From Oscillospiraceae bacterium (GTDB lineage: Bacteria > Bacillota > Clostridia > Oscillospirales > Ruminococcaceae), in contig JAFTQJ010000078.1 in assembly GCA_017462785.1 (NCBI GenBank), forward strand, positions 1 through 64,000: 64,000 nucleotides of DNA. Direction: 5' to 3'. The notes beneath the pieces were generated by a model. It saw only the letters and a program-made list of their open reading frames with translations. It was not told the origin of the DNA and did not search any database. A program made the position numbers and the translations under genes. This document shows, in pieces, positions 63,321-64,000 of the stretch (its first letter is position 1; each line of letters starts with the position of its first letter).

Positions 63321-63908
63321 ATGAGTTTTGTACCCTACGTTGTAGAGCCGACAAGCCGTGGTGAGCGTTCTTATGATATTTTTTCAAGACTGCTCAACGA
63401 TCGTATCATCATGCTGTCCGATCAGGTCAATGATGCAACTGCAAGCCTTGTAGTATCCCAGCTCCTGTATCTGGAGAGTCAGGATGCGGAGAAGGACATT
63501 TCCCTGTATATCAACAGCCCCGGCGGTTCTATCACAGCTGGTATGGCGATTTATGATACCATGCAGTATATCAGATGCGATGTTTCCACCATCTGTATCG
63601 GTATGGCAGCATCCATGGGTGCCTTCCTGCTGTCCGCAGGTGCACCGGGCAAGCGTTTTGCCCTCCCCAACAGTGAGATCATGATCCATCAGCCGCTGAT
63701 TTCCGGCGGTCTGGCTGGTCAGTGCACGGACATCAAGATTCATTCTGATCACCTTCTGAGAACCCGTGAAAAGATGAACCGTCTGCTTGCCGCACATACC
63801 GGTCAGGCTCTTGAAGTCATTGAACGTGATACCGAGCGTGACAACTATATGACAGCAGAGGAAGCACAGACATATGGTCTGATCGACAAGGTGATTGCAA
63901 AGAGGTAA
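63321..63908 (+). CDS. clpP: ATP-dependent Clp protease proteolytic subunit ClpP
   Basis: A 195-residue serine protease. Catalytic Ser in GMAASMGAF (about 98), His in IMIHQP (about 123) and the Asp further on. The propeptide is short. ATG 63321 has AAAGGATGAGG upstream; in-frame codons to 63261 lack one. The tig-clpP-clpX order is standard. Confidence 0.97.
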   Translation: MSFVPYVVEPTSRGERSYDIFSRLLNDRIIMLSDQVNDATASLVVSQLLYLESQDAEKDISLYINSPGGSITAGMAIYDTMQYIRCDVSTICIGMAASMGAFLLSAGAPGKRFALPNSEIMIHQPLISGGLAGQCTDIKIHSDHLLRTREKMNRLLAAHTGQALEVIERDTERDNYMTAEEAQTYGLIDKVIAKR

Positions 63909-63914
63909 GTAACG

Positions 63915-64000
63915 ATGTCGGATCCTATTTTTAAGATTTGCAATTTCTGCGGAAAAGGCGAGGACAAGGTCATGAGCATGTTTTCCGCAGGAAACAACAA
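63915..64000 (+). CDS. clpX: ClpX, first 28 codons (cut by window end)
   Basis: The reading frame opens MSDPIFKICNFCGKGEDKV, with a CNFCGK half of the N-terminal zinc-binding domain of the ClpX unfoldase. It lies 6 nt after clpP. The rest is beyond the window. Confidence 0.85.
   Translation, partial: MSDPIFKICNFCGKGEDKVMSMFSAGNN

Overview
The window looks like ordinary chromosome of an anaerobic, probably spore-forming Clostridia species, most likely a Ruminococcus-like member of the Oscillospiraceae. The evidence is: ribosomal protein L27 with the Firmicutes N-terminal extension next to the Prp protease that trims it; SpoVM and a SpoIVFB-like protease; a Spo0A C-terminal-domain protein; Mini-RNase III, YebC and ECF transporter genes; a PASTA kinase/PP2C phosphatase pair; strong AGGAGG-type ribosome binding sites; and near-consensus sigma-A promoters with 17-bp spacers. 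Base composition is moderately GC-rich by eye. No rRNA, CRISPR array, prophage or insertion sequence was seen.

Layout. 0-2.2 kb (minus): a PP2C phosphatase and pheA. 2.3-18.3 kb (plus): ruvC-ruvA-sseB-like-ruvB, glmM, an rRNA-methyltransferase-like gene, the ECF energy-coupling module (ecfA1-ecfA2-ecfT), a YfhO-type membrane protein, truA, a DUF5711-like protein, a CvpA-like protein and a ClpC-like ATPase with a zinc ribbon. 18.5-18.9 kb: four tRNAs (Gly-TCC, Gly-CCC, Arg-TCT, His-GTG) behind a perfect consensus promoter. 18.9-31 kb is the accessory-looking part: an unknown secreted protein, a hybrid histidine kinase, a LytTR regulator and a free Hpt domain (a complete phosphorelay), a lone Spo0A DNA-binding domain, a DNA-repair operon (Y-family polymerase, AlkD-like, YolD-like), asnB and a divergent LysR regulator. 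31-37 kb (minus): cyclophilin, an AAA ATPase, and the rplU-prp-rpmA-obgE-mrnC-yebC-abrB-like ribosome operon. 37.1-38.5 kb (minus): a small acidic protein and a protein whose N-terminus resembles the PLMP/RRXRR domain of IscB, preceded by a tandem structured RNA leader.

38.7-54 kb (plus) is a long housekeeping run: yicC, gmk, rpoZ, priA, def, fmt, a YugP-like peptidase, rsmB, rlmN, prpC, prkC, rsgA, thiN, the 28-residue spoVM, a SpoIVFA-position protein, a SpoIVFB-like protease, and the TIGR03960 and TIGR03936 proteins. 55.6-64 kb (plus): rplS with a long leader, two signal peptidases, rbgA, rnhB, yraN, thrC, a metallophosphoesterase, tig, clpP and the first 28 codons of clpX.

The most interesting region is 37.4-38.5 kb: two tandem, similarly built RNA hairpins starting at the predicted transcription start, plus a downstream copy of one arm that could form a mutually exclusive pairing, in front of a gene for an IscB-PLMP-like domain without visible nuclease domains. 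Other points of note are short inverted repeats in several promoter spacers, the phosphorelay cluster and the compact sporulation genes.
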